Positions 50,299 to 59,165 of a stretch of DNA of 64,000 nt are shown here, piece by piece. The first letter of the stretch is position 1; each line of letters starts with the position of its first letter. The notes under the pieces were generated by a model. The model did no database searches. It was not told where the DNA came from and saw nothing but the letters and a program-made list of their open reading frames with translations. The stretch comes from Euryarchaeota archaeon (GTDB lineage: Archaea > Thermoplasmatota > SW-10-69-26 > JACQPN01), in the NCBI GenBank assembly GCA_016207515.1, contig JACQPN010000010.1:1-64000 (forward strand). Direction: 5' to 3'. Position numbers and translations under genes: made by a program.

Positions 50299-53200
50299 CC
50301 GGGACGAAAGGCGACCGCGTGCTCATCATCGGGGCCGGCATCGCCGGGATACAGGCGGCGCTCGATCTGGCCCACGCGGGCGCCCCGGTGACTCTCGTCG
50401 AGCGGGGTTCCGCCATCGGCGGGCACATGGCTGCGCTCGACAAGAATTTCCCCACGCTCGACTGCTCCATATGCATCGAGGCGCCGAGGATAAGCGACGC
50501 CGTCCGGCACCACAACATCGAGGTCCTCACGCTCAGCGACGTCGTGGCCGTCTCCGGCTCTCCGGGGGACTTCCGCGTGGAGATCGTCAAGAGGGCGCGC
50601 TACGTGACCGACCAGTGCACGCGCTGCAACGAGTGCTCGCTCGTCTGCCCGCAGGCACGCCCCAACGGGTTCGACCGGGGCCTCTCGACGCGCAAGGCCA
50701 TTTACACGCCGTTCCCGCAGGCGGAACCCGGTGCCTACGTCCTCGATCTTTCCTCATGCCTCAACGAGCCCCCGAACTACCTTCCATGCGGTCGTTGTTT
50801 GGACGCCTGCGCGCCCAAGTGCATCGATTTCTCCATGAAGCCGACGGAACTCCTCGAACGTCGCGCGTCTTCCGTGATCGTCGCGACGGGCTTCGACCTC
50901 CTCGAGGCGGGCGAGATCCCTGAGTACGGCTACGGATCGCACCCCGACGTCCTCACCGCGATGGAGTTCGAGCGGATGCTCAACGCGGCGGGGCCGACCT
51001 CAGGCGAGATCCTGAGGCCCTCGGACGAAAAGCCTCCGAAAAGCATCCTCTTCGTCCTGTGCGTCGGCTCGCGCGACGAGCGCTTCTGCCACTACTGCTC
51101 GCGGATCTGCTGCATGTACTCCGTCAAGGAGGCCCTCCAGGCAAAGGAGCACGGCGTGGCCGACGTCACAATCCTCTACATGGATCTTCGCGCGTACGGG
51201 AAGGGCTTCGACGATTTCGTCGAACGGACTCGATCCGAGGGCGTGCGCTTCGTCCGCGGACGTCCATCGAGCGTTGCCTCGGACGGGAAGACGGTCCGGG
51301 TGCGCTTCGAGGACACATCCGAGCGTAAGGTCCATGAAGAAGCCTTCGACATGGTCGTCCTCGCTCCCGCCGTCCTCCCGGCGCGCGGTACCAAGGAACT
51401 CGCCGGGGTGCTGGGAGTGGAGCTCGACAGCGACGGTTTTTTCCTCACGCCCGGGACCTCCGGCGACCTTCAACGGACGAGTCGGCCCGGGGTGTACGTG
51501 GCGGGCTGCGCGAGCGGGCCCAAGGACATCCCGGACACCGTCGCCGAGGCGGGGGGTGCCGCGGCCAAGGCGCTGGCGCACGTGGAAGGTCGCTACTGGC
51601 CCGAGGAAGAGAAGGTGGAGCCCATCGATGCCACGGGCGATGCCCGGGTGGGCGTCTTCGTCTGCGACTGCGGATCCAACATCGCGGGCACCATCCGTGT
51701 GCCCAAGCTCGTCGAGGACGTAATGAAAGTGCCCGGTGTCGCCCACTCCGAAGAGGTGATGTTCGCCTGCGCCGCGAAGACGCAAGGAGACATCGCGAAG
51801 ACGATCCGCGACAAGGGCCTGAACCGCGCCGTGGTCGCGGCGTGCTCGCCAAAGACCCACGGCCCCACGTTCCAAGGCGCCTGCTCGAGGGCGGGGCTCA
51901 ACCCGTTCCTCTTTGAGATGGCGAACCTCCGCAACCACGCGTCCTGGGTCCACAAGAAGGAGCCCGACCTTGCCACCGAGAAGGGGTCCGACCTTGTGCG
52001 CATGGCGGTGGAGAAGGCGAAACTGCTTCGACCGCTCACGGTGACCAGGCAGAAGGTGGAAAAGCGCGTCCTGGTCGTCGGCGGCGGGGTCGCCGGCATG
52101 AGCGCCGCGGAGGCGCTCGCCTCGCATGGCATCGAGACCCACCTCGTGGAAAAGGGGAGCGAGCTCGGTGGAAACGTCCGCCGCCTTTCGCACGTTTCCG
52201 GCATCGACGTTCCCGCTGCCGCATTCCTCATGGAGAAGGAGGCGACCCTGCGCCGGGCGGGCGCGAAGATCCACCTCAGGGATTCCGTCGAGGTGATAAG
52301 CGGTCACGTGGGGAACTTCCACGTGTCCCTCAAGAGCGGGGAGAGCCTCGACGTGGGTGCGGTCGTACTTGCCACAGGGGCCACCCCTGTCGATACGGAT
52401 GCGCTGGGGCGCGGGACGGATCCTCGGGTACTCACGAACGTCGAGCTTGAGGCGCGCTCCGACCCCATCAGGGGGGAGCGCATCACCTTCCTTGGATGCG
52501 TGGGATCGCGCTCCGACGGGTCCGGATGTTCCCGGTACTGCTGCAGATCGATGGTCTCGCAAGCCACCCGGCTCCAAGAGGCCGGAAACAGCGTGCGCAT
52601 CGTATCCAAGGACCTACGGACGTACGGGCGCCATGCCGAGGAGGCGCTTTCCAGGGCGGCCCGTTTGGGTGTCAAGTTCTTCCGCGTGTCATCCGACGGA
52701 CCCATAGAGGCGGCCATCGGATGGCGCGACGGGGGCATCGCCTTCAACGACGCCCTCAGCGGGGCCGAGGTGCTCCTTCCGACCGATAAGTTAGTGCTCG
52801 CTGTCGGGCTTCGGTCCGCCGCGTCATCTCCCGCCGAGCAACTCAAAGTCGCCCTCGGGGAGGACGGCTTCCTCCTCGAAAGTCACCCGAAGCTCGGCCC
52901 CGTGGAGGCCGCCGTCGCGGGCGTCTTCTTGGCAGGCGCCTGCCAGGGCCCGAAGGACGCGGGCGAGGCGATGGCGCAGGGGCTCGCGGCCGCGGCGAAG
53001 GCCTCGGCCCTGCTCGGCCCCGGCGAGATCGAGCAGGAGCCGCTCAAGGCCGTCATCGACGCCGAGAAGTGCACGGGTTGCACGCTCTGCGCGCGCGTCT
53101 GCCCGCATGGCGCCATATCAGCCGAGCCCGGAAAGCCCGCGCGACTCATCGAAGCCGCATGCGCCGGGTGCGGGACCTGCGCGGCCGCTTGCCCCGCCGA

Positions 53201-53687
53201 CGCGATCACCATGCCCTCTTTCACGGACGAACAGATACTGGCCCAGATCGACGCGGCCACGGAGAACGCCCCGCTCGAAAAGGTCGTGGTGTTCGCCTGC
53301 AACTGGTGCTCCTACGCGGGCGCAGACACCGCCGGCATCGCCAAGCTCCAATACCCGGCGTCCTCCAGGGTCATCCGGACGATGTGCTCGGGCCGTGTTT
53401 CCGAGAAGTTCATCCTCCGCGCCTTCGAGCGCAAGGCGGGAGCGGTCCTCGTCACCGGGTGCCATCCGGGCAGTTGCCACTACCTGACGGCGAACCTCGA
53501 GACGGAGAAACGCATGAAGCGATGGAAGTCGCGCCTCGCGGCCAAGGGCTACGACCCGGAGAGACTGGGCCTTGCCTGGATATCGGCCGCGGAGGGGAAG
53601 CTCTTTGCCGCGAAGATGGCGGAGTTCGACGGAAAGCTCCGCTCCTCCCCGGTCGCGGTGCCGACGCCGGGGGAGGCGTCGCGATGA
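50295..53687 (+). CDS. HdrA-like flavoprotein with duplicated HdrA module and C-terminal MvhD domain
   Basis: 1130 residues from a GTG. Module one: FAD motif IIGAGIAGIQAALDLA (about 10-25), PTLDCSICIEAP, and a cluster CTRCNECSLVCP. A second cysteine set includes CGRCLDACAPKC, and CHYCSRICCMYSVKEA follows. Module two, about residues 590-900, repeats the FAD fold (VVGGGVAGMSAAEALAS) and has CVGSRSDGSGCSRYCC. Then two [4Fe-4S] sites (CTGCTLCARVCP, CAGCGTCAAACP; about 925-965) and an MvhD-like end (VVFACNWCSYAGADTAG, VTGCHPGSCHY; about 994-1115). HdrA carries the electron-bifurcating flavin in methanogens. The doubled module plus MvhD resembles multi-module HdrA proteins. Coupling to Kor and Etf is read from the operon. 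Confidence 0.88.
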   Translation: MTGTKGDRVLIIGAGIAGIQAALDLAHAGAPVTLVERGSAIGGHMAALDKNFPTLDCSICIEAPRISDAVRHHNIEVLTLSDVVAVSGSPGDFRVEIVKRARYVTDQCTRCNECSLVCPQARPNGFDRGLSTRKAIYTPFPQAEPGAYVLDLSSCLNEPPNYLPCGRCLDACAPKCIDFSMKPTELLERRASSVIVATGFDLLEAGEIPEYGYGSHPDVLTAMEFERMLNAAGPTSGEILRPSDEKPPKSILFVLCVGSRDERFCHYCSRICCMYSVKEALQAKEHGVADVTILYMDLRAYGKGFDDFVERTRSEGVRFVRGRPSSVASDGKTVRVRFEDTSERKVHEEAFDMVVLAPAVLPARGTKELAGVLGVELDSDGFFLTPGTSGDLQRTSRPGVYVAGCASGPKDIPDTVAEAGGAAAKALAHVEGRYWPEEEKVEPIDATGDARVGVFVCDCGSNIAGTIRVPKLVEDVMKVPGVAHSEEVMFACAAKTQGDIAKTIRDKGLNRAVVAACSPKTHGPTFQGACSRAGLNPFLFEMANLRNHASWVHKKEPDLATEKGSDLVRMAVEKAKLLRPLTVTRQKVEKRVLVVGGGVAGMSAAEALASHGIETHLVEKGSELGGNVRRLSHVSGIDVPAAAFLMEKEATLRRAGAKIHLRDSVEVISGHVGNFHVSLKSGESLDVGAVVLATGATPVDTDALGRGTDPRVLTNVELEARSDPIRGERITFLGCVGSRSDGSGCSRYCCRSMVSQATRLQEAGNSVRIVSKDLRTYGRHAEEALSRAARLGVKFFRVSSDGPIEAAIGWRDGGIAFNDALSGAEVLLPTDKLVLAVGLRSAASSPAEQLKVALGEDGFLLESHPKLGPVEAAVAGVFLAGACQGPKDAGEAMAQGLAAAAKASALLGPGEIEQEPLKAVIDAEKCTGCTLCARVCPHGAISAEPGKPARLIEAACAGCGTCAAACPADAITMPSFTDEQILAQIDAATENAPLEKVVVFACNWCSYAGADTAGIAKLQYPASSRVIRTMCSGRVSEKFILRAFERKAGAVLVTGCHPGSCHYLTANLETEKRMKRWKSRLAAKGYDPERLGLAWISAAEGKLFAAKMAEFDGKLRSSPVAVPTPGEASR

Positions 53688-54838
53688 ACGGTTCCCTATC
53701 GGTCCTGGAGGTGGACGATGCCCTTTCCGAGCGGATGATGAGAGCGGCCTCCCACGCCCCGGCCGCATGCTTCCAGTGCGGGACCTGTGCCGCCACGTGT
53801 CCAGTCCTTTCCGGGGAGGGCCGTCGTGTCTCCGCCCGCATGATCCTCCGCCGGGCCCAACTGGGCGTTCCGGGAGGCGAGGATGACGGCCTCTGGGCCT
53901 GCACGGCGTGCCGGTCTTGCGAGGTACGCTGCCCCCGCGACGTCCACATCGTCGAGGCCGTGATGGGGATGCGCGGCGTGTCGCTTTCCGACGGCAAGGC
54001 CCCGCCAGAGTTCCATAGGCTTCTGTGGAGTACGCTCGAAGAAGGGAATCCAGGGAACCATCCGCGTTCCCGGCGCGCGGACTGGGCGAAGGGAAGCGGG
54101 CTGCCCGCACCCGGAGGCACGCACAAGCTCTTGCTCTACGCGGGCTGCGCCGCGGCATACGATGAGCGGATCCAGAGGACCGCCCGGGCCGCCGCGCGCC
54201 TTCTCGTCTCGAGCGGAGTCGACGTCGGGTGGCTCGGAGCCGCGGAGAAATGCTGCGGGGACGCGGTGCGCTCGACGGGCGAGCGCGGGCACCTCGAACG
54301 CCTCGTCGCCGCTAACGTCGCCGCGTTCAACGCGACGGGCGCAGAGCGCGTCGTGGCGCTATCGCCCCATTGCTTCGACATCATGAGGAACCTCTATCCG
54401 CGCTACGGGCTACGGGCAGAAGTCGTCCACTCCACGCAACTGTTCTCGGAGCTCGTTGATGCCGGACGGCTCGTCTCCCCACGACGCGTGGATGCGACGG
54501 TGGCCTATCATGATCCATGCTATCTTGGGCGCTACAACGGGGTATACGAGGAACCCCGCAAGATATTGGAATCGATCCCCGGCCTCAAGGTCGTCGAGAT
54601 GAGGGACAGCAAGGACAGCGCGCTCTGCTGCGGTGGGGGCGGCGGCGGCATGTGGCGGCGCGAAGAGGGAGAACGTCTATCGGACAAGCGGCACGCCCAA
54701 GCGGCATCGACCGGCGCGGAGATCCTTGCGACCGCCTGTCCCTACTGCATCGAGAACTTCGAGGACGCCACCAAGAGGCTCGGGGGGCCGGCCGTCTTAG
54801 ATGTCGTGGAGCTTCTTTCCCCTGCAGGAGGTGCCTGA
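53684..54838 (+). CDS. HdrC-HdrB/GlcF-like Fe-S protein
   Basis: 384 residues, ATGA overlap with the HdrA-like gene. The N-terminal ferredoxin pair (CFQCGTCAATCP; CTACRSCEVRCP) is HdrC-like. Two CCG domains follow: YAGCAAAYDERIQRT...AEKCCGD, and HDPCYLGRYNGVYEEPRKIL...LCCGGGGGGMW. CCG cysteines bind the unusual clusters that cleave disulfides in HdrB, or act in GlcF/LdhE-like dehydrogenases. In this setting it may reduce a disulfide or another acceptor, or link Hdr to Etf. The actual acceptor is not known. Confidence 0.87.
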   Translation: MNGSLSVLEVDDALSERMMRAASHAPAACFQCGTCAATCPVLSGEGRRVSARMILRRAQLGVPGGEDDGLWACTACRSCEVRCPRDVHIVEAVMGMRGVSLSDGKAPPEFHRLLWSTLEEGNPGNHPRSRRADWAKGSGLPAPGGTHKLLLYAGCAAAYDERIQRTARAAARLLVSSGVDVGWLGAAEKCCGDAVRSTGERGHLERLVAANVAAFNATGAERVVALSPHCFDIMRNLYPRYGLRAEVVHSTQLFSELVDAGRLVSPRRVDATVAYHDPCYLGRYNGVYEEPRKILESIPGLKVVEMRDSKDSALCCGGGGGGMWRREEGERLSDKRHAQAASTGAEILATACPYCIENFEDATKRLGGPAVLDVVELLSPAGGA

Positions 54839-55849
54839 TTGGTCTCGGCGAAGGAAGGCGAATGGAAGGGCATCTGGGTGTTCATGGAACGCGCCGATCA
54901 AGGCTTGGCACGCGTGGGGCTCGAACTCCTCGGTCGCGGCCGCGCGCTCGCCGATGAGGTACATGAGGTACTTACGGCAGTGATACTTGGCGACGCGGTC
55001 GAGGCGCAGGCTTCGCTCGCCGCGACCCACGGGGCGGACCGCGTGATCGTCGTGGAGCATCCGCTTCTTCGCAATTACTCCACGGAGAGCCACGCGAAGG
55101 TCATGACGGAGCTTGTCTCCGCGAGGCGTCCCAACATCGTCCTATTCGGCGCCACGCCCGACGGCCGCGATCTTGCGGGGAGGCTCGCCGTGAGGCTTCG
55201 GACGGGACTCACCGCCAACGCCGTCCGGCTTGAGATCGACCGGGAAAAACGGATCCTTCTCGCCGGCGTCCCGGGCTTCGGCGGCAGCGTCGTCGCGATG
55301 ATAAAGTGCGAAACGGGCCGCCCCCAACTCTCCACCGTACGGGCGGGGGTCTTTGCGCCTTGCGCTGCGGACGCGGAAAGACGTTTCGAGGTCGAGCGAG
55401 TGCGCGTCGATCTTACCGAGGCCGACGTCCCGGTGCGCCTCCTTGGAAGAGAATCCTTGGCGGCCGAGGACGTGGCGGCGGCGGAGCGGGTCGTTGTCGC
55501 GGGGTTGGGCGTCGCCGGAGACCTTCGTCCCGTCGAAAGGATCGCGCTCGCGATGGGTGCAAGTCTCGCGGTCACGAGGCCCCTCGTCGATGCGGGCGGG
55601 TTCGGGCGGGACCGACAGGTGGGGTCGACGGGGATCGCGTTGCGCGGAAAACTCGCGATCGTCGCCGGGGCGAGCGGCGCGAGCCACTTCGTCTCGGGAC
55701 TGCGCGACGTCGGATTGGTCATCGCCATAAACAAGGACGCGTCCGCCCCGATCTTTGAGCATGCCGACCTCTGCCTCGTGGGGGATGCGGCCATGATCCT
55801 CTCCCTCGCCACGGATGAACTCGAACGGGTCGAGAAGGTGTCGGTTTGA
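54839..55849 (+). CDS. etfA: Electron transfer flavoprotein, alpha subunit
   Basis: 336 residues from a TTG directly after the upstream stop, with AGGAGGTG in front. N-terminal alpha/beta domain, then the C-terminal FAD domain: LGVAGDLRPVERIALAMGAS, VGSTGIALRGKLAIVAGASG and ASHFVSGLRDVGLVIAINKD. This is EtfA. The VGSTG variant (commonly VGQTG) is a small deviation. Etf takes electrons from, or gives them to, dehydrogenases; here its partner is likely the HdrCB/HdrA-like pair. Confidence 0.92.
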   Translation: MVSAKEGEWKGIWVFMERADQGLARVGLELLGRGRALADEVHEVLTAVILGDAVEAQASLAATHGADRVIVVEHPLLRNYSTESHAKVMTELVSARRPNIVLFGATPDGRDLAGRLAVRLRTGLTANAVRLEIDREKRILLAGVPGFGGSVVAMIKCETGRPQLSTVRAGVFAPCAADAERRFEVERVRVDLTEADVPVRLLGRESLAAEDVAAAERVVVAGLGVAGDLRPVERIALAMGASLAVTRPLVDAGGFGRDRQVGSTGIALRGKLAIVAGASGASHFVSGLRDVGLVIAINKDASAPIFEHADLCLVGDAAMILSLATDELERVEKVSV

Positions 55850-56652
55850 CGCTCGACGTCGTGGTCGCCGTCAAGGTCGTGCCCAAACCCGAAGAGGTCT
55901 CCTTCAACAAGGAGACGAAGACGTTGGACAGGGCGAAGGCCGAAAACGTCCTGAACCCTTCCGACAAGTGCGCCATCGAAGCCGCCCTGCGGCTGGCGCA
56001 ACGGCACGGGGGCGATGTCTCTGTCGTCTCCATGGGCCCTCCGTTCGCGAAGGCCCAACTCGATCTGGCGATTGGCATGGGTGCGACGAGGGCGATACTC
56101 GCAAGCGACCGGCTTTTCGCCGGCTCGGACACCTACCCCACATCCCGGGTCCTCGCCGCCGCGATCCGGTTGACGGGTAAGTGGGACGTCGTCCTGTGTG
56201 GCGACGAGGCGGCGGACTCCGCGACGGGCCAAGTGCCGCAGGGGATAGCGGAATGGCTAGGGATCCCGCAGGTGACTTTTGCGGATCGGATCGATTATGA
56301 AGGCGGCCGGTTGGTGCTTCGGCGGCCGGTGGGGCGCACCATAGAGAGGGCAAGCGCGCCGGTCCCGGCGCTCGTCTCGCTCGTGGCGGGCGCGTATGAA
56401 CCACGTTTTCCGGACTTCACCCGCGTAACGGGTTCGGAGAAGGAGAACACGGTCGAGGTCGTGGGTGCGGCTCAGCTGGGGCTAAGGGAAGAGGAGGTCG
56501 GGCTCAAGGGCTCCTTCACGACCGTCGCAGGGCTCGTCGAGGGAGAGGCCAAGGCGCGGCGGCGAAGGCTCGTAGAGGGCTCGATGGAAGAGAAGGCGCG
56601 CGCCGTAGCAGACGCGATAAGGGCATCCATGGGCCGGGCCCCGCGGACGTAG
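55846..56652 (+). CDS. etfB: Electron transfer flavoprotein, beta subunit
   Basis: 268 residues from a TTG overlapping the etfA stop (TTGA). The EtfB pattern is clear: VVVAVKVVPKPEEVSFNKE, LNPSDKCAIEAALRLAQRHG, ATRAILASDRLFAGSDTYPT and CGDEAADSATGQVPQGIAEW. Whether it binds AMP or a second FAD (bifurcating type) cannot be said without a structural comparison. It is the last gene of the operon. Confidence 0.92.
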   Translation: MTLDVVVAVKVVPKPEEVSFNKETKTLDRAKAENVLNPSDKCAIEAALRLAQRHGGDVSVVSMGPPFAKAQLDLAIGMGATRAILASDRLFAGSDTYPTSRVLAAAIRLTGKWDVVLCGDEAADSATGQVPQGIAEWLGIPQVTFADRIDYEGGRLVLRRPVGRTIERASAPVPALVSLVAGAYEPRFPDFTRVTGSEKENTVEVVGAAQLGLREEEVGLKGSFTTVAGLVEGEAKARRRRLVEGSMEEKARAVADAIRASMGRAPRT

Positions 56653-56857
56653 ACGCCGGGCCGGCATCCATGTGAAACCCGTCCGTTCTTGAAATGGCCA
56701 TCGTGGCAGAAGAAAGACAGGCCCCGTTGACGCCGGGTCAATGGCCGCCGACTCCGTGCATTCGCTTGGTAGATCGGCTGCCTCACTCATCGCCTTCGAT
56801 GACGTCGCCTTCGGCTCCGTCATCTCGTCCACTGCTTGGGGACACTAGGGGACGCAG

Positions 56858-56953
56858 TGGAGTCGTCGGGATCTGATTCGGGTGACTCCCTCCGGTCGTC
56901 ACCCTCTCAAATCCCGACTTCGTCCATTCGCGACCTCGCTCACGCTCGGTCGC
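56858..56953 (-). repeat. Structured tRNA-Ala trailer: hairpin, antisense copy and second sense copy of the tRNA 3' end
   Basis: Reading the minus strand downstream of tRNA-Ala: a hairpin (arms 56948-56953 and 56930-56935), then an antisense copy of the tRNA 3' end (56925-56907), a 7-base-pair hairpin (56904-56898 with 56886-56880), and a sense copy of the tRNA 3' end (56876-56858). The antisense segment can pair either with the mature tRNA 3' end or with the distal copy. The mature 3' end and the distal copy are 99 bases apart. The two sense copies differ at a few positions. No CDS is present. Confidence 0.7.
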
Positions 56954-56956
56954 TCA

Positions 56957-57028
56957 TGGACTCGTCGGGATTTGAACCCGAGGCCTCTCCCATGCCAAGG
57001 GAGCGATCTACCGCTGATCTACGAGCCC
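56957..57028 (-). tRNA. tRNA-Ala (GGC)
   Basis: 72 bases fold as a cloverleaf on the minus strand. Acceptor GGGCTCG pairs with CGAGTCC (one G-U), discriminator A. The anticodon stem CTCCC/GGGAG encloses TTGGCAT, giving anticodon GGC for alanine codon GCC. The T arm is TCGGG-TTCAAAT-CCCGA. No CCA is encoded and no intron is seen. Both ends are also part of strong alternative inverted repeats (56930-56976 and 57022-57055), an unusual situation described as a finding. Confidence 0.93.
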
Positions 57029-57110
57029 AAATCGCGTGCGCGCGATTTGGGCTCGGAGACGAGATGACGAGGCGCCCGAGGGCGCCGAAGTCATCGAAGT
57101 CTACGAGCCC
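57022..57110 (-). repeat. Structured tRNA-Ala leader: antisense and second sense copy of the tRNA 5' end
   Basis: A perfect 15-base inverted repeat (57022-57036 and 57041-57055, loop of four) includes the first seven bases of the mature tRNA. A second, longer interrupted hairpin (57049-57110; paired blocks of 6, 4, 6 and 7 bases) uses the same antisense strand. Its far arm, 57100-57110, is an exact 11-base copy of the tRNA 5' end (TCTACGAGCCC on the plus strand). The arrangement mirrors that on the 3' side. Confidence 0.7.
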
Positions 57111-57233
57111 GGCTTTGGGGAGCCGAAACCGCGCGACGAGCGATATTGGTGACCGGGCCACGTTTGAAGCGCCCTGGCTGGTTCGCCAAAGCCAGCGCTG
57201 GTTAATAAAAGTGAGCCATTGGCGTCTTGGCGC

Positions 57234-58910
57234 TCAGACGCGGCGGCGAGGGCGCGTCAAGGCCACGGCGACGGCGGCCAGAGAGAGGAGAGGTAGCTCC
57301 AAGCCGGGAACCCGCGCAGGTTGATCCCCTTGCGTGAGCGGCGCGATTTCGCCGATCGGCGACGGAAGAGGTGTTCCCTGCGCGACGTTCAAGGTGAGCA
57401 ACCTCGGCGCGTTCACGTCGTTTCCGAAGTATGCGGGGGTCGCATCGTCGTGGATCGATATCGGGTCGGCCTGAAGGTAGTATTCGCCGCCCGCGGGGAA
57501 CGTGACGTTGATCAGGAACTTGCCGTCCGCGTGAGTGTGGACCTTGTGGGTAAGTATGGGGGCCCCGCCTTTCGAGGCGAAGAACTGGAAATCGACTTCC
57601 GCATGCTGGAACGGGAGGTCGCCAAGTAGGTGCGCGAAGAACTCAAGGCTTTGGGGCGTTCCCGATTTCAGTTGGTCTGTGCCTGACGTCTCAAGGAAGA
57701 CCGGGCCGCTGTTAGGCGAAACCGGGCTTCCGTTCGGCGCCCCGAGAGCCCCGCCGGCGAGGATGAACGCCGGGTTAGGGGGGAGAATCCGGTACATGAA
57801 AGTCGCGTGGCCGGCCCACGTGCCGCGTTTGGCGCTGACTTCCATCCGATAGTCGCCCGGCTGCTTGTTGAGTGCCAGTATTTCGAGGATCCCATCGTAC
57901 TCGTGCAGGCTCGAACTCTTGAAAACGACGGCACCGGTCGGGTCTACGAGGCTCGCCTCGAAGTTCACATGCTGGAGCGTCTCCATCATCTCGGGGTCAT
58001 AGACGACTGCGGAAAGTCGCATCGGGCCGAAGACGCCATCAGTCACGTCCGGGTCGTATGTCGCGAAGAGGTCGTACGCGGGCCCTTCCGCGGCGGCGTG
58101 GCCGGGGTCGTCTTGCTCGGTCGGCGCTTCGGATGTGCGGGTCGCTCCCGTCGCGCCAGAACGCACGTTCGGTGGGTCCACCGTCACCTTGTGTTCGTGC
58201 GAGAAAGCGCGGAACGCGGGCGAATCCGGCGTCGGATACGCGTTGTATGCGACGAACCGGACCGAGAATTCGCCCGTCTCCGGGAAGACAAAGCCGAAGC
58301 TCTGTGGGTCCGCATGGGTGTGCGTGTGCGTCCGGAAGATGAGCTGGTCGTCGCGAAGGCGCCTGATCTCGACGTTCACGTCCGTGTGGTCCAGCATCTC
58401 GCCCTCCGCGTTCTCGATGTAATACGAAAACTCGGCCGGCTCGCCGACCGCAACGCTTCCCGGCGCCTTCACGAGTTTCAGACTCGGCGAAAGATAGGAG
58501 GTCGCTTCGACCGCCGTCCCGTTGAAATAGGACACTAGAAGTCCTTCGCTCGTCGGGACCTCCGCTATCACCTGGTACGGGCCCGGCACGGGGAAAACGA
58601 TCTCCACGTTGTTCACACCGTCGTAATCGTGGGCGGAAACGGTCTCGTAAAGTACCACGGCGTTTTGCACGATCGTGACCTTCGCGTTGTGGTGGCGCGA
58701 GGGGAGCCCGTCCTTTCCAAGGAGGAGGAAACCAAAGTGGCTCACGTCCCCGACGAGCGCGTAGCCGTCGGGCTGGACGTCATGCGTCACGAACAACATG
58801 CCTTTGCTCATGTCGTGCTCGTGATCGGCCTGGGCGTTTGCAAGCGGCCCGCCGATGACGACGAGCGATAACACCAACACTAGCGCACGGTTCGTCAAGC
58901 CCTTTTCCAC
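57234..58910 (-). CDS. Secreted surface protein with C-terminal membrane anchor
   Basis: 558 residues from a GTG at 58910, which sits at the predicted transcript start of the TATA box at 58933-58940; a TTG at 58898 after GGAAAAGGG is an alternative. A signal peptide ends LANAQA. The mature part has several beta-sandwich regions with His-rich strands: DHEHDMSKGML, a THTHTHAD stretch, and KVHTHADGKFLINVTFPAGG, suggesting metal binding. The C-terminus is VPGLELPLLSLAAVAVALTR followed by basic residues, an archaeal cell-surface anchor of the archaeosortase-like style, though no classic PGF motif is seen. T-rich CTTTTATT follows the stop at about 57202-57211 and may terminate it. Confidence 0.75.
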   Translation of the reverse strand: MEKGLTNRALVLVLSLVVIGGPLANAQADHEHDMSKGMLFVTHDVQPDGYALVGDVSHFGFLLLGKDGLPSRHHNAKVTIVQNAVVLYETVSAHDYDGVNNVEIVFPVPGPYQVIAEVPTSEGLLVSYFNGTAVEATSYLSPSLKLVKAPGSVAVGEPAEFSYYIENAEGEMLDHTDVNVEIRRLRDDQLIFRTHTHTHADPQSFGFVFPETGEFSVRFVAYNAYPTPDSPAFRAFSHEHKVTVDPPNVRSGATGATRTSEAPTEQDDPGHAAAEGPAYDLFATYDPDVTDGVFGPMRLSAVVYDPEMMETLQHVNFEASLVDPTGAVVFKSSSLHEYDGILEILALNKQPGDYRMEVSAKRGTWAGHATFMYRILPPNPAFILAGGALGAPNGSPVSPNSGPVFLETSGTDQLKSGTPQSLEFFAHLLGDLPFQHAEVDFQFFASKGGAPILTHKVHTHADGKFLINVTFPAGGEYYLQADPISIHDDATPAYFGNDVNAPRLLTLNVAQGTPLPSPIGEIAPLTQGDQPARVPGLELPLLSLAAVAVALTRPRRRV

Positions 58911-58932
58911 GGTTTGCCAGCGTAGATGTGAG

Positions 58933-58940
58933 TATTTATA
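58933..58940 (-). promoter_or_regulatory. TATA box for the surface protein gene
   Basis: TATAAATA on the minus strand, centred 26-27 bases upstream of the GTG at 58910. It is a consensus archaeal TATA box with leaderless spacing. Confidence 0.75.
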
Positions 58941-59165
58941 GCTTCTACGGCGAGCCTTGGCCAATGGACAGAAGTGGACGGCGCCTTGGCCGGGCAGAGC
59001 TTTTTTCCGTGACCCGGCCATCGAAGCCCAAGGCGTGACAATGGAAATCGAGACCATCTGCGAAAAGGGTCGACATCAGAACTGCCTTCACACGAAGATG
59101 CAGGAAAAGCGGGCGAAGAGGTAGGGATATCGGTAGCGCCGCCATCTTCTCGATTCCCTCGTGAA

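Noticed and set aside
51000-52577. A 525-codon minus-strand frame inside the HdrA-like gene
   Set aside because: It is antisense to clear FAD and Fe-S motifs and has shadow composition.
57172-57193. Hairpin CTGGCT...AGCCAG near the end of the surface protein gene
   Set aside because: Short and without a following T run on the right side; the T-rich stretch at 57202-57211 is closer to the gene and explains termination at least as well.
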